NCBI RefSeq assembly: GCF_014697475.1 | Contig: NZ_JACJRV010000035.1 | Coordinates: forward strand, 1 to 64,000 | Direction: 5' to 3' | Source of the DNA: Nostoc sp. FACHB-152 | Lineage (GTDB): Bacteria; Cyanobacteriota; Cyanobacteriia; Cyanobacteriales; Nostocaceae | DNA length: 64,000 bases | Notes under the pieces: model-generated | What the model saw: only the letters and a program-made list of their open reading frames with translations | Database searches by the model: none | Told to the model about the DNA's origin: nothing | Program-made: the position numbers and the translations under genes | Shown here: positions 9,668 to 18,246 of the stretch, piece by piece | How the letters are laid out: each line of letters opens with the position of its first letter | Position numbering within the stretch: the first letter of the stretch is position 1

Positions 9668-11248
9668 ATGGCTCGTACTTCCAAATTAACGTTCGATCGC
9701 GGCACTTTAATTTTGCATCCACCACCACGCGGTAAAGCTTGGATGGATTATGCTACATGGGACGATCGCGTGGAAAAGTTTCGGATTCCCGCAATTCGCT
9801 ACCGCACTTTAGTGGAAGCACTGCAAGCGGAAGAAGTGGATTTTATCGATGAGGCGAAGGCGTTTTATTCGATAGATTTGGTTGCGAGTTTAGAAATGGA
9901 ACCTTATCCCCACCAAAGTGAAGCTTTAGCGGCTTGGAAGTTGGCGGGGAGACAAGGAGTTGTGGTGCTACCTACGGCGGCGGGAAAAACTTATCTGGCG
10001 CAGATGGCAATGCAAGCGACACCGCGCACAACGTTGATTGTTGTGCCAACGTTGGATTTGATGCATCAGTGGTATGCACATTTAGAAGCGGCGTTCCCAG
10101 ATGCGGAGGTGGGATTGCTAGGTGGTGGTTCACGGGATAAAACACCGATATTAGTGGCGACTTACGACAGTGCAGCTATTCATGCGGAAGCTTTAGGTAG
10201 TCAATATGCGTTGATTATATTTGACGAATGTCATCATTTACCAACAGACTTTAACCGGGTGATTGCGGAATATGCGATCGCACCTTATCGTTTAGGCTTA
10301 TCAGCTACACCAGAACGCACCGATGGTAAACACGCTGATTTAAATATTTTGATTGGTCGAGAAGTATATCGCAAACGTGCTGAAGATTTGGCGGGTAAAG
10401 CTTTAGCCGAACATGAAATTGTCCAAATTAAGGTGAAATTATCGCAGCTTGAGCGCGAAAGATACACTCAATTAATTCAAACTCGCAATGATTTTTTGCG
10501 TCAATCAAAAATTTCTTTGGGAAGTATTCAAGGTTGGCAACTGTTTGTGCAGATGAGTGCGCGATCGCAAGCTGGACGCAGAGCGATGTTAGCGCATCGT
10601 GAAGCCAAAGAAATTGCTTTAGGAACTGATGGCAAGTTGCGAATTTTAGCTGATTTATTAGCTACACATTATCCAGAGAGAGTGTTAATTTTCACGGCTG
10701 ATAATGCCACAGTTTATAAAATTTCTCAAGACTTATTAATTCCGGCAATTACTCATCAGACACCTGTAAAAGAACGCCATGAAATATTAACTAAGTTTCG
10801 GGAAGGTGAATACAATACTTTGATTGCTTCTCATGTGTTGAATGAAGGGGTTGATGTCCCGGCGGCTTCTGTGGCAATTATTCTTTCGGGAACAGGTTCG
10901 ACGCGGGAGTATATTCAACGTTTGGGGAGAGTTTTACGTAAGGGAAATGTTGAAAATAAACAGGCGATTTTGTATGAGGTAATCGCGGAGGATACGAGTG
11001 AGGAGGGAACTTCGGCGCGGCGACGTGGGGAGGAGAGAAAAGCAGGGGGAGCAGGGGAAGCCGGGGGAGAAAGAAACAAGAGAGGGAATTTGCAGGTTGT
11101 GTATGGAAGTGGGAAGGGAACAAGTTTAAAGGCTGCGGAACAATTAGATATTAATTATTCAAGTAAAAATTCAGAAGATGTTACCAACGGAGTTACTAAG
11201 CCATCGCCTAAACGGAGAAGAAATCATTCCGAAGAGACTGAAGATTGA
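9668..11248 (+). CDS. XPB-like superfamily 2 DNA helicase
   Basis: The 526-residue protein (start ATG 9668) has an N-terminal damage-recognition-like segment, then helicase motifs: Q-type motif PYPHQSEALAAW (about 80), Walker A PTAAGKT (102-108), DECHH (186-190), SATPERTDG (212-220) and motif VI QRLGRVLRKG (417-426). The order and spacing resemble XPB/Rad25-type helicases. An earlier in-frame ATG at 9614 is rejected because those 18 codons come from a repeat-like CTCTGCGCC segment. The C-terminal tail (from about 447) has a purine-rich, repeat-derived linker (SARRRGEERKAGGAGEAGG) and a Lys/Arg-rich end. It overlaps the next gene by 71 nt. In archaea XPB pairs with the nuclease Bax1, and the next gene is that family. 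Confidence 0.88.
   Translation: MARTSKLTFDRGTLILHPPPRGKAWMDYATWDDRVEKFRIPAIRYRTLVEALQAEEVDFIDEAKAFYSIDLVASLEMEPYPHQSEALAAWKLAGRQGVVVLPTAAGKTYLAQMAMQATPRTTLIVVPTLDLMHQWYAHLEAAFPDAEVGLLGGGSRDKTPILVATYDSAAIHAEALGSQYALIIFDECHHLPTDFNRVIAEYAIAPYRLGLSATPERTDGKHADLNILIGREVYRKRAEDLAGKALAEHEIVQIKVKLSQLERERYTQLIQTRNDFLRQSKISLGSIQGWQLFVQMSARSQAGRRAMLAHREAKEIALGTDGKLRILADLLATHYPERVLIFTADNATVYKISQDLLIPAITHQTPVKERHEILTKFREGEYNTLIASHVLNEGVDVPAASVAIILSGTGSTREYIQRLGRVLRKGNVENKQAILYEVIAEDTSEEGTSARRRGEERKAGGAGEAGGERNKRGNLQVVYGSGKGTSLKAAEQLDINYSSKNSEDVTNGVTKPSPKRRRNHSEETED
11027..11083 (+). repeat. Purine-rich repeat invading the helicase C-terminal coding region
   Basis: GGGGAGGAGAGAAAAGCAGG, GGAGCAGGGGAAG and similar runs match the purine-rich intergenic repeats of this genome, but here they lie in frame inside the helicase gene and encode a Gly/Glu/Arg linker. 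A similar insert is at 62799-62860. Confidence 0.65.
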
Positions 11249-12392
11249 TGATAAACATTTGGCGTTGACAAATGAGTTAATTGCTTGTTTTCAAGCTGCG
11301 CTGGGTAAGACTCAGGGTCAATTAGAAAAGCTACTTTTAGATTTAGAAGGTGATGCGACAGATTATCGGGTGAAGCGGGGATTAGCTTATATTATCAAAA
11401 GTAATTTTTGTACTTTTGAGGTGGTGAGTCCTTTAGAACCACCGATGTTAAGAGAAATGGTGTTTGCTTTGGCGGCTAAGTCTGTTGCTAGTCGAGAATC
11501 AACCCAAGCTACTTTAAGCAAAGTTGCTGATGAATTAAGTCAAGAATTAGAAAGAGAAGTTTTGTTAGAACAGGTGCGTGCTGGGTTATATGCTGATTTA
11601 TCTGAAAATAAAATTTTGACGCAATTTGATACACCTTCGCCAGTAGATATATTAAATCGCTATAACTTATCGCAAGTACAGGGAATTTTTTATAAAGCTA
11701 GCCAATTAGTGTTAAATGCTCATCGCAATGTGCCAGGGGAATATAAGCTATTATTTCGCTATTTAAAATTGTTTCAATTGATGGCTTATATTGAGGGTGA
11801 TGCTGACCACGGCTTTACAATTACGGTTGATGGGCCGACGAGTTTATTTAATCCTAGTACGCGTTATGGGCTGGCGATCGCTAAACTAATTCCGGCTTTA
11901 CTTCATGTCACAAAATGGAGTCTTTCGGCAACGCTACAAACTCGTGATGTTTATACTGATACTTGGAAAACTGGCAGGTTTACCCTCAATTCTGAATGTG
12001 GGTTAGTGTCGCACTATTCTAAAGGTAAACCTTACGACAGTATGCTAGAAGCTTCTTTTGCTGATAAATGGGATGCTTTAAAAACAGACTGGGTGTTAGA
12101 GAGAGAAGTTGATTTAATTCCTATTCCTGGTAGTGTGATGATTCCCGATTTTCGCTTAGTCCATCCTGATGGACGGGAATTTTTATTAGAAATTGTGGGT
12201 TATTGGCGACCAGAATATTTACAAAAGAAATTTTCTCAGGTGCGGCGTGCAGGATGTGACAATTTGATTTTAGCAATTTCGGAACGGTTGAATTTGGAAA
12301 AGGCGGGTGTGAAATTAAATGATGTGCCTGCCAGAATTGTTTGGTTTAAAGATAAGTTATTGCCAAAGTCTGTGTTAGCTGTAATGGATTAA
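11178..12392 (+). CDS. DUF790 / Bax1-like nuclease, partner of the XPB-like helicase
   Basis: Bax1 (binds archaeal XPB) is a structure-specific nuclease partner of XPB in archaea; DUF790 is its family. This 404-residue protein starts MLPTELLSHRLNGEEIIPK, as is usual for the family. The C-terminal nuclease domain has YDSMLEASFADKWDAL (E291), WVLEREVDLIPI (E310), MIPDFRLVHPDG (D324) and FLLEIVGYWRPEYL (E338), a PD-(D/E)xK-like arrangement. The start codon is inside the helicase gene (71-nt overlap, different frame), which implies translational coupling and a joint product. Together they probably unwind and cut damaged or foreign DNA. The family assignment is firm; the physiological role in cyanobacteria is inference. 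Confidence 0.88.
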   Translation: MLPTELLSHRLNGEEIIPKRLKIDDKHLALTNELIACFQAALGKTQGQLEKLLLDLEGDATDYRVKRGLAYIIKSNFCTFEVVSPLEPPMLREMVFALAAKSVASRESTQATLSKVADELSQELEREVLLEQVRAGLYADLSENKILTQFDTPSPVDILNRYNLSQVQGIFYKASQLVLNAHRNVPGEYKLLFRYLKLFQLMAYIEGDADHGFTITVDGPTSLFNPSTRYGLAIAKLIPALLHVTKWSLSATLQTRDVYTDTWKTGRFTLNSECGLVSHYSKGKPYDSMLEASFADKWDALKTDWVLEREVDLIPIPGSVMIPDFRLVHPDGREFLLEIVGYWRPEYLQKKFSQVRRAGCDNLILAISERLNLEKAGVKLNDVPARIVWFKDKLLPKSVLAVMD

Positions 12393-12403
12393 GTTATCTA
12401 AGG

Positions 12404-12485
12404 CAATACGGTGCAGTTAATAATTTCTTCCCACTTTTTGTGTCCTTTTTTTACAAATAGTTTTGAGCTTAACAGAACTGTATTA
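12404..12485. mobile_element. Small inverted-repeat element (MITE-like), divergent copy
   Basis: An 82-bp element bounded by CAATACGGTGCAGTTAA on the left; its right end, reverse-complemented, reads TAATACAGTTCTGTTAA. Turned round, its interior matches the element at 53104-53207 (AAGYTCAAAACT near one end, AAGAnATTAnTAACTG near the other). It carries no gene and no clear target duplication. Confidence 0.65.
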
Positions 12486-12894
12486 CATCATAAGGTACTC
12501 TTCTTTTAATTTCAGTTTTTAATTTAATAATTTAAATTATTAAAATTAATTATTAAAATTAATCTAAAATTTTATCTTTTTAAATCTTGCGGAATTCCTT
12601 AACTTAGGGTTGTAGTTTAAATCAATTGTCATAGGTATTCAGGCAGATTAACTACACCTAGTTATCTAGTTCCCTATTTTCTGGCTCTACCAAATAGTTT
12701 TTTTAATCTAACTCTAGATAACGATGGGTAGAGATAGAATGCTTGAGATTTCTGCCAAATGTGTATTGCGATCGCTAGGAAAATAATCTTAAACTCTAAT
12801 CTTAAGAAACTATTAAATATATTTAATTATCTACCTTAGGTATAAGTTAATAATAAGAGTAATTGTAAAGTATGGAGATACAGATAAATCTTTT
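12486..12894. other. AT-rich intergenic region
   Basis: About 0.4 kb with no gene. It holds a short AT duplication (ATTATTAAAATTAA twice, around 12530-12565) and the upstream region of the small gene at 12909. The promoter of that gene is presumably here, but I cannot assign it with confidence. Confidence 0.55.
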
Positions 12895-12908
12895 AAGGAG
12901 GTGTCACA

Positions 12909-13097
12909 GTGCAAAATCTTCGCCTTTACTCCACAATTTCAAATTCCGTAATCCCTGATAGTCGCACTAAGAAGCTTTCAGTTTTAGTTGAATGGTGCAA
13001 AATTGTTCATGCTTGTTTAGAAGCTGGGCAGGTAGAGGATGCAAAGATTTTTTTAGAGCAAGCAATTGCTGAGGCAGAAATTCCAAATCGTGAATAA
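12909..13097 (+). CDS. Small 62-residue protein of unknown function
   Basis: The GTG start at 12909 is preceded by a near-perfect AAGGAGGTG (12895-12903), one of the best ribosome binding sites in the window, which makes this short gene credible. The product is soluble, with a variable N-terminus and then a helical segment: LVEWCKIVHACLEAGQVEDAKIFLEQAIAE split as two helices around AGQVEDA, which resembles a single TPR-like helical hairpin. A terminator follows at 13255. I do not recognise a family. It may bind another protein. It lies between the XPB/Bax1 pair and the minus-strand nuclease, without sign of co-transcription. Confidence 0.72.
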   Translation: MQNLRLYSTISNSVIPDSRTKKLSVLVEWCKIVHACLEAGQVEDAKIFLEQAIAEAEIPNRE

Positions 13098-13254
13098 TCT
13101 ACAAAAAATATCTATATATCCTCAGCTAGAGATTTTGTTAAGCTTTTCAGTCTTGATTATCCTACTAGAGATAGTGTGGTAAAAATCTTAAAATAAGATA
13201 AAAATTGAACAGATAAAAACGGTGATCAAAGCCGCTAGCTAGCATATAATCCTG

Positions 13255-13282
13255 CCTCGGTATGTCAATATCCGAGGTTTTT
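13255..13282 (+). terminator. Intrinsic terminator after the 62-residue gene
   Basis: CCTCGG and CCGAGG pair across an 11-nt loop (with partial TAT/ATA extension), followed directly by TTTTT. It is the only strong plus-strand terminator after 12909-13097. Confidence 0.75.
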
Positions 13283-13289
13283 AATTTTT

Positions 13290-13320
13290 CTCTAGCCTCT
13301 AGCCTCTAGCCCCTAACCTC
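13290..13320. repeat. CTCTAGC heptamer array overlapping a stop codon
   Basis: About four units of CTCTAGC (the last degenerate). The array contains the stop codon of the minus-strand nuclease gene. Confidence 0.75.
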
Positions 13321-13994
13321 TTTTTCCAATACTCAGCCACTCTTGTTTCCCATTTGTGCCAATAATCTTGAATCAATGCTGGTTCAAACCAAAAAACCTC
13401 AGCTGGCATTTCTGGAATTGCCACTACTAACAAAGCATGATTTAGCTCAATACCATAATCTCGATAGTATTCGTTAGCTGCGCCGATATATGCTGTAAGT
13501 TGCATAGGATGTTCGTATAAATGTTCAATTGAACCTTTGGGTTTATCTGCTGTTTTCCATTCGCAGAGACAGGGAACGCCTTGATAGCTGGCAAGACAAT
13601 CAACTTTGCCAGAATAGCTCAAACCGTAATGAAAAACTGAGCTTTCTATCAGCCTCACTGCGTCTATTTCTTGTAAAACTGGCTTGATACTTTCCCAATA
13701 AGGAAGACTTGCTTCTGGACAAACAGGATTTTCCCCACGCAGGTATCGTTCAATTTGTTTGTGGGTTTGGGTTCCTCTACGACTGGCAGTGCTAGAAATG
13801 CGGGTAGCTTCTGCTGTGCCTACACGCGCTTTCCAGTTTAATAATCTATCACGGTCGGCTTCTGATTTCGTAGCGTTAAGTATTGTCGTAACGCTGGGTA
13901 AACGATTTCCCTTAGCATCTACATAATATTGTTTACCGTTTTCTCTCTGGGATTTGGCATTAACAGGTGGTAGCAGTTGAGTTTCAAATTGCAT
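13299..13994 (-). CDS. RecB/MGME1-like PD-(D/E)XK nuclease
   Basis: This 231-residue protein has the signatures of the RecB-type exonuclease family that includes mitochondrial MGME1: PSVTTILNATK (33-43), RRGTQTHKQIE with H78, SGKVDCLASY (D132), CLCEWKTADK (E145, K147) and the downstream QLTAY motif (Q165). These form the H...D...ExK...QxxxY active site of metal-dependent single-strand DNA exonucleases. It stands alone on the minus strand, downstream of a repeat cluster. The last codons and the stop come from a CTCTAGC heptamer array (13290-13320), which adds RLGARG to the C-terminus. It could act in DNA repair together with the nearby XPB/Bax1 pair, but they are not in one operon. Confidence 0.87.
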   Translation of the reverse strand: MQFETQLLPPVNAKSQRENGKQYYVDAKGNRLPSVTTILNATKSEADRDRLLNWKARVGTAEATRISSTASRRGTQTHKQIERYLRGENPVCPEASLPYWESIKPVLQEIDAVRLIESSVFHYGLSYSGKVDCLASYQGVPCLCEWKTADKPKGSIEHLYEHPMQLTAYIGAANEYYRDYGIELNHALLVVAIPEMPAEVFWFEPALIQDYWHKWETRVAEYWKKRLGARG

Positions 13995-14036
13995 TAGCTG
14001 AGGGTTGGTTTTGAGATTCCCTATTAATGCTAAGAC

Positions 14037-14347
14037 ACTGCGGTTTACTTGCTAAATCTACTTAAATAATAAAGCGATCGCACTTTTTATTTACCGAATT
14101 TATAAAAATGAGTGCGCGATCTACCAAAATGAGTAAGCAAACCGCAGTTTGCTTACTCATTTGCTTCAAATGCTTACTCATTTCGGTAAATTCAGCAAGC
14201 AAATTTAAGTTTGTTTATTGATTTGCAGCAAATGCTTACTCATTTTAGTAGATTTAGCAAGCAAACCGCAGTTTGTTAACTCATTTGCTGTAAATGCTTA
14301 CTCATTTCAGTAGATTCAGCAAGCAAAAAGGCATATTGCTGATTCAT
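14037..14347. repeat. Cluster of 62-bp imperfect tandem repeats with an inverted unit
   Basis: Three head-to-tail units, 14161-14222 (62 bp), 14223-14284 (62 bp) and 14285-14347 (63 bp), share AAATGCTTACTCATTT then GTAGATTCAGCAAGCAAA. Ahead of them, 14127-14162 is a perfect hairpin with 16-bp arms (AAATGAGTAAGCAAAC and its complement) and a 4-nt loop. A further inverted part-copy lies at 14037-14066 (ACTGCGGTTTACTTGC, AAATCTACTTAAA). No open frame runs through it. It is not a CRISPR, because the segments between the conserved parts are themselves related. Confidence 0.85.
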
Positions 14348-14425
14348 TTAGATATTTACCGTCAGCAATATGCTCAATTACTTATTTAGTTTGGCTTTAT
14401 TGATTAGCCTCTAAGGAATAAACAT

Positions 14426-14854
14426 TTAAACAACAATCTCCCCACTCATTCGCTGTTCCAATAAATCCAACAACTCATCCACATCTTTACCAAGTTGGGC
14501 AAAACACTCAGGCGGTGCTGTTTCTGGTGCAAACTGAATTAACTTAACTTCTCCCTTACCAATACCAATCATCAACACTTCTACTTCTGGCTGATGATGG
14601 GCAATAATTCCTAAAATCTCTTGCAGGCGATTTTCCACATTCTCATTTAATTTCTCTATCGCCGCTTGCGGACAATAAACAAAATGTGGAGAAGGCTGCA
14701 AATCAATGCCGATAGTACCCTGGCTATCACCATTTTGTAACCACAACGCCCAAGATAACGCCGCCAATTCTTGTTGATTTGCTTTCACAAATCTCTCTAA
14801 CTGACTCCGCCACTTACTATCACCTGCTTCCGACTGGGTACTACCAAACATCAT
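14426..14854 (-). CDS. Conserved cyanobacterial protein, possibly CcmS-like
   Basis: A soluble 142-residue protein with a helical N-terminus (WRSQLERFVKANQQELAALS), a central TIGIDLQPSPHFVYCP segment, NVENRLQEILGII, then VEVLMIGIGKGEVKLIQF and an acidic C-terminal helix (DVDELLDLLEQR). The pattern recalls the cyanobacterial protein CcmS (Slr1911 type), a chaperone for beta-carboxysome shell assembly, but I make this match from memory and it could be wrong. It lies 33 nt upstream of nothing on its own strand except the following stretch; the ABC exporter gene (same strand) ends 33 nt before its start region on the plus coordinate, so the exporter is upstream and co-transcription is possible. 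The gap holds a GCGCCTTT repeat. Confidence 0.72.
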   Translation of the reverse strand: MMFGSTQSEAGDSKWRSQLERFVKANQQELAALSWALWLQNGDSQGTIGIDLQPSPHFVYCPQAAIEKLNENVENRLQEILGIIAHHQPEVEVLMIGIGKGEVKLIQFAPETAPPECFAQLGKDVDELLDLLEQRMSGEIVV

Positions 14855-14887
14855 AGTTAATTGCGCCTTTGCGCCTTTGCGCGAAAC

Positions 14888-16696
14888 TTATCTTAAACCC
14901 GACTGCACACGCCACAAACTAGCGTAAACTCCATTTTTCTCTAACAACTCCTCATGAGTTCCCGACTCGATTAATTGTCCGTATTCCATGACATAAATAG
15001 CATCGGCATTGCGAATTGTGGAAAGACGATGAGCGATCGCAATTGTGGTTCTATTAACTGTAATCTTTTCTAGCGATCTCTGAATAGCGGCTTCGGTTTC
15101 ATTATCTACGGCGGAGGTAGCTTCATCTAAAATCAGAATTGGGGGATTTTTTAACACTGCCCGTGCGATCGCAATTCTTTGGCGTTGTCCACCAGATAAC
15201 TTTTGTCCGCGTTCCCCGACAATTGTCTCATAACCTTGGGGCAGATTTTGAATAAATTCATGGGCTTCTGCCACTTTCGCCGCCGTAATAATTTCTTCCT
15301 CGGTAGCGTCAAAAGTGCCATAGGCGATATTTTCTGCTACCGTACCATGAAATAGAAACACATCCTGACTAACTAAGCCAATACAACGGCGTAAATCACG
15401 CAAACTTAAGTCTTGGATGTTAATCCCATCTACCGTAATGCTGCCGTTTTGCACCTCATAAAACCGCAATAACAGCTTGACGAGGGTACTTTTACCGGAA
15501 CCTGTGGAACCGACAATGGCGATCGTTTTGCCAGCAGGAACCTGCAAAGATAAATTTGTAATTACCGAAAATCTATCTTGATAAGCAAAAGTGACACCCT
15601 TAAATTCCACTTCGCCGCGTACTTTATCTACAGGTAACGCCACATTTCCCGGATGAATTGTAATTGGTGTATCCAACAAATTCATCACCCGGTTAGTAGA
15701 AGCCATCGCCCTTTGATATTGGTCAAAAGTTTCCCCTAATCTAGTTAAAGGCCACAACAAACGCTGAATTAAAAACACCAAAACACTGTATGTGCCGACA
15801 GTCATTTTTCCCGCAACCGCCGCCATTCCACCGTATAATAGTAATGCAGTAAAACCGACTAAAATCAGCATCCGAATGAGGGGAACAAATGCCGCAGAGA
15901 GTTTAATTGCTTTAGAGTTACTTTTTTTATAAGCTTCACTATCTTGGGCTAAACGGAAACTTTCATAATCTTCGGCGGTGAAACTTTTAATAGTAGTAAT
16001 ACCGCTTAAATTATTTACCAGTCTCCCATTCAAATAACCAACCTTTTCTCGCACATCAGCGTAACGAGGTGCAAGTAGCCGTTGATAAGCAAAAGAACCC
16101 CAGAGAATAAACGGCATGGGCGACATCGCCATCCACGCTACACTAGGAGCCAATACAAAAAAAGCACCACCTATAATGATTACCGTAGTAACAACTTGAA
16201 TAATGTCATTGGCTCCCACATCCAAGAAACGCTCTAGTTGGTTGATATCATCACTTAAAATGGACATCAACCCGCCAGTGCTACGTTCTTCAAAATAAGC
16301 TAATTCCAAATCTTGCAGATGTTTGTATGCATCCAACCGCAGGTTATGCTGAATATTCTGTGCTAAATTGCGCCAAAGTTTAGCGTATGCGTACTCAAAA
16401 GCCGACTCTAGTATCCAAATGATGACAGTGAGTAGTGAAAGAATTAAAAATTGTCCAAAGACATCTTTTACACCCAACTGAGCAATGATAGAATCCTGCT
16501 GTTTTACTACCACATCCACCGCCACGCCAATTAATCCTGGTGGTGCTAAATCAAAGAGTTTATTGAGGACAGAACAACCAATTGCTAACCAAATTTGTTT
16601 ACGATATTGGTGTCCGTAGTCAAGCAGGCGGTGGAGAGGATGCACTGAATGTCTACGCTTGTTTAATATCTGACGAGAATTAAATGCTATAGCCAC
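14888..16696 (-). CDS. ABC exporter, fused membrane and ATPase domains
   Basis: A 602-residue half-transporter of the MsbA/lipid-exporter type. Six membrane helices occupy residues about 30-335, starting after [18 protein letters not shown]. The nucleotide-binding domain has Walker [10 protein letters not shown] (about 394), Q loop [10 protein letters not shown], signature LSGGQRQR (about 500), Walker [10 protein letters not shown] (about 520) and switch IAHRLSTI (about 553). It should work as a homodimer in the inner membrane, exporting a lipid, peptide or drug-like substrate. The substrate cannot be told from sequence. The gene is divergent from the SPFH gene at 16834. The 142-residue gene follows 33 nt downstream on the same strand. 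Confidence 0.93.
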   Translation of the reverse strand: MAIAFNSRQILNKRRHSVHPLHRLLDYGHQYRKQIWLAIGCSVLNKLFDLAPPGLIGVAVDVVVKQQDSIIAQLGVKDVFGQFLILSLLTVIIWILESAFEYAYAKLWRNLAQNIQHNLRLDAYKHLQDLELAYFEERSTGGLMSILSDDINQLERFLDVGANDIIQVVTTVIIIGGAFFVLAPSVAWMAMSPMPFILWGSFAYQRLLAPRYADVREKVGYLNGRLVNNLSGITTIKSFTAEDYESFRLAQDSEAYKKSNSKAIKLSAAFVPLIRMLILVGFTALLLYGGMAAVAGKMTVGTYSVLVFLIQRLLWPLTRLGETFDQYQRAMASTNRVMNLLDTPITIHPGNVALPVDKVRGEVEFKGVTFAYQDRFSVITNLSLQVPAGKTIAIVGSTGSGKSTLVKLLLRFYEVQNGSITVDGINIQDLSLRDLRRCIGLVSQDVFLFHGTVAENIAYGTFDATEEEIITAAKVAEAHEFIQNLPQGYETIVGERGQKLSGGQRQRIAIARAVLKNPPILILDEATSAVDNETEAAIQRSLEKITVNRTTIAIAHRLSTIRNADAIYVMEYGQLIESGTHEELLEKNGVYASLWRVQSGLR

Positions 16697-16833
16697 AGTC
16701 GTTTAAAATTGCGTGCATTTGATAATAACACGGAAGAGGAAGTATCTAATCTTTTGTTTAGCCAGCCTCAGCCGACAAAAGACGTGCCACCATAATACAG
16801 GAGTTGCCGGAAAATCCAAAAGGAGATACAACC

Positions 16834-17682
16834 TTGAGAAGTCAGCAGTTAGGAAATTGGCAAACCACCATTGTAGGAATAGTGTTAGGAATACTGGTGA
16901 TTGTCGGACTAAATTCCTTTATCATTATCAATCCAGGGCAAGCAGGCGTGATTAGTATTTTGGGTAAAGCTAGAGATGGTGCTTTATTGGAGGGTATTCA
17001 CTTGAAACCGCCCTTTATTTCCGTAATAGATGTGTATGATTTAACAGTTCAAAAATTTGAAGTACCAGCCGAAAGTTCGACTAAGGATTTGCAAAATTTA
17101 TCGGCGAGATTTGCCATTAACTTTCGCCTTGATCCTTCACAGGTAGTCCAAGTTAGAAGAAAGCAAGGCACCTTAGAGAATATAGTATCAAAAATCATTG
17201 CTCCCCAAACCCAAGAAGCATTTAAAATAGCAGCTGCTAGAAGAACAGTAGAAGAGGCGATTACTAAACGCAGTGAATTGAAAGAAGACTTTGATAATGC
17301 TTTAGGCGATCGCTTAGACAAATACGGAATAATTGTGTTAGATACTAGTGTAGTTGACCTAACTTTTTCACCTGAATTTGCCAGAGCAGTCGAAGAAAAA
17401 CAAATAGCCGAACAACGCGCCCAAAGAGCCGTTTATGTAGCACGAGAAGCAGAACAAGAAGCCCAGGCAGAAATTAATCGCGCTAAAGGTAAAGCCGAAG
17501 CACAAAGGCTTTTAGCCGAGACACTCAAAGCTCAAGGCGGGCAATTAGTTTTGCAAAAAGAAGCAATTGAAGCATGGAAAACCGGTGGCGCGCAAATGCC
17601 AAAAGTTTTAGTTATGGGTGATAAATCACAAAGTAGTGTCCCCTTTATTTTCAACCTTGGGAATGTTCCCAACCAACAATAA
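16834..17682 (+). CDS. SPFH/prohibitin family membrane protein
   Basis: The start is placed at TTG 16834 because AAGGAGAT (16819-16826) lies 7 nt before it; an in-frame TTG at 16804 has no such site. The 282-residue product has one N-terminal membrane helix (TTIVGIVLGILVIVGLNSFI) and a prohibitin-type SPFH domain (PGQAGVISILGKA, GIHLKPPFI, ARFAINFRLDPSQV). A long charged coiled coil rich in Ala, Glu and Arg follows (EEKQIAEQRAQRAVYVAREA and onward), then a short C-terminal tail. Such proteins oligomerise into large ring cages on the membrane and affect protease or membrane organisation. The gene faces away from the ABC exporter and is followed by the DUF1824 gene. Confidence 0.93.
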   Translation: MRSQQLGNWQTTIVGIVLGILVIVGLNSFIIINPGQAGVISILGKARDGALLEGIHLKPPFISVIDVYDLTVQKFEVPAESSTKDLQNLSARFAINFRLDPSQVVQVRRKQGTLENIVSKIIAPQTQEAFKIAAARRTVEEAITKRSELKEDFDNALGDRLDKYGIIVLDTSVVDLTFSPEFARAVEEKQIAEQRAQRAVYVAREAEQEAQAEINRAKGKAEAQRLLAETLKAQGGQLVLQKEAIEAWKTGGAQMPKVLVMGDKSQSSVPFIFNLGNVPNQQ

Positions 17683-17757
17683 TTTAGGTAAATTAACCAA
17701 GAAAATTTGACTGTGTTCCTCTCACATACAAAGAACCTAGAAACCGCCATTCAATTT

Positions 17758-18174
17758 ATGCCAAATTCAAATCAACTTCCTCTTACCGTTGCTGAAGCTA
17801 GAAAATTCCTCAACAAATTCAACTGCTTAGATATTGCACCAGTCCTTGATGCTTCCGAAAAAGCTTTGGTGCGTCAAGCTTTAATCTTAGTTACTAAACT
17901 TTCCGATTATCAAATATTAGGAATTTGTGCCGACACAGCCGCAGAAGCACTGCTCGCAATGAAAACTTATTCGCGGGCTTTTGGTTATGAAGCACCCAAT
18001 AATTTACCCACAACAGAAGGCCCAGTTTATATCAAATTAAACGGCAAAAACGGCTTGTGTTATCTCGATTCCTACGCAGGACATCATCGTGGTGTCTTAG
18101 TATCTTGTCAATCTTATGATGAAAGAGGAATCAATGAAATGTATGGACATCTACCCCTCGATTTATTTGCCTAA
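17758..18174 (+). CDS. DUF1824 family protein
   Basis: A small soluble cyanobacterial protein. I prefer the ATG at 17758 (138 residues) over the TTG at 17707, because DUF1824 proteins begin just before LTVEEA/LTVAEA-like sequence. Conserved-looking stretches are FNCLDIAPVLDASEKALVRQ, SDYQILGICADTAAEAL, GPVYIKLNGKNGLCYLD and GVLVSCQSYDERGINEMYGH followed by LPLDLF. A structure of a family member is known, but I recall no assigned function. It is 75 nt after the SPFH gene, so co-transcription is possible. Confidence 0.87.
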   Translation: MPNSNQLPLTVAEARKFLNKFNCLDIAPVLDASEKALVRQALILVTKLSDYQILGICADTAAEALLAMKTYSRAFGYEAPNNLPTTEGPVYIKLNGKNGLCYLDSYAGHHRGVLVSCQSYDERGINEMYGHLPLDLFA

Positions 18175-18246
18175 ACTTGGGAGAATAGTAGGTAAGGTGA
18201 TAACTTTACCTACTTAGGCTCAAAAATAAAAAAAATTTGTATATTT

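Noticed and set aside
14127-14347. CRISPR array
   Set aside because: The regular spacing first suggests repeats and spacers, but the segments between conserved parts are similar to each other, the repeats vary, and no cas gene is nearby.
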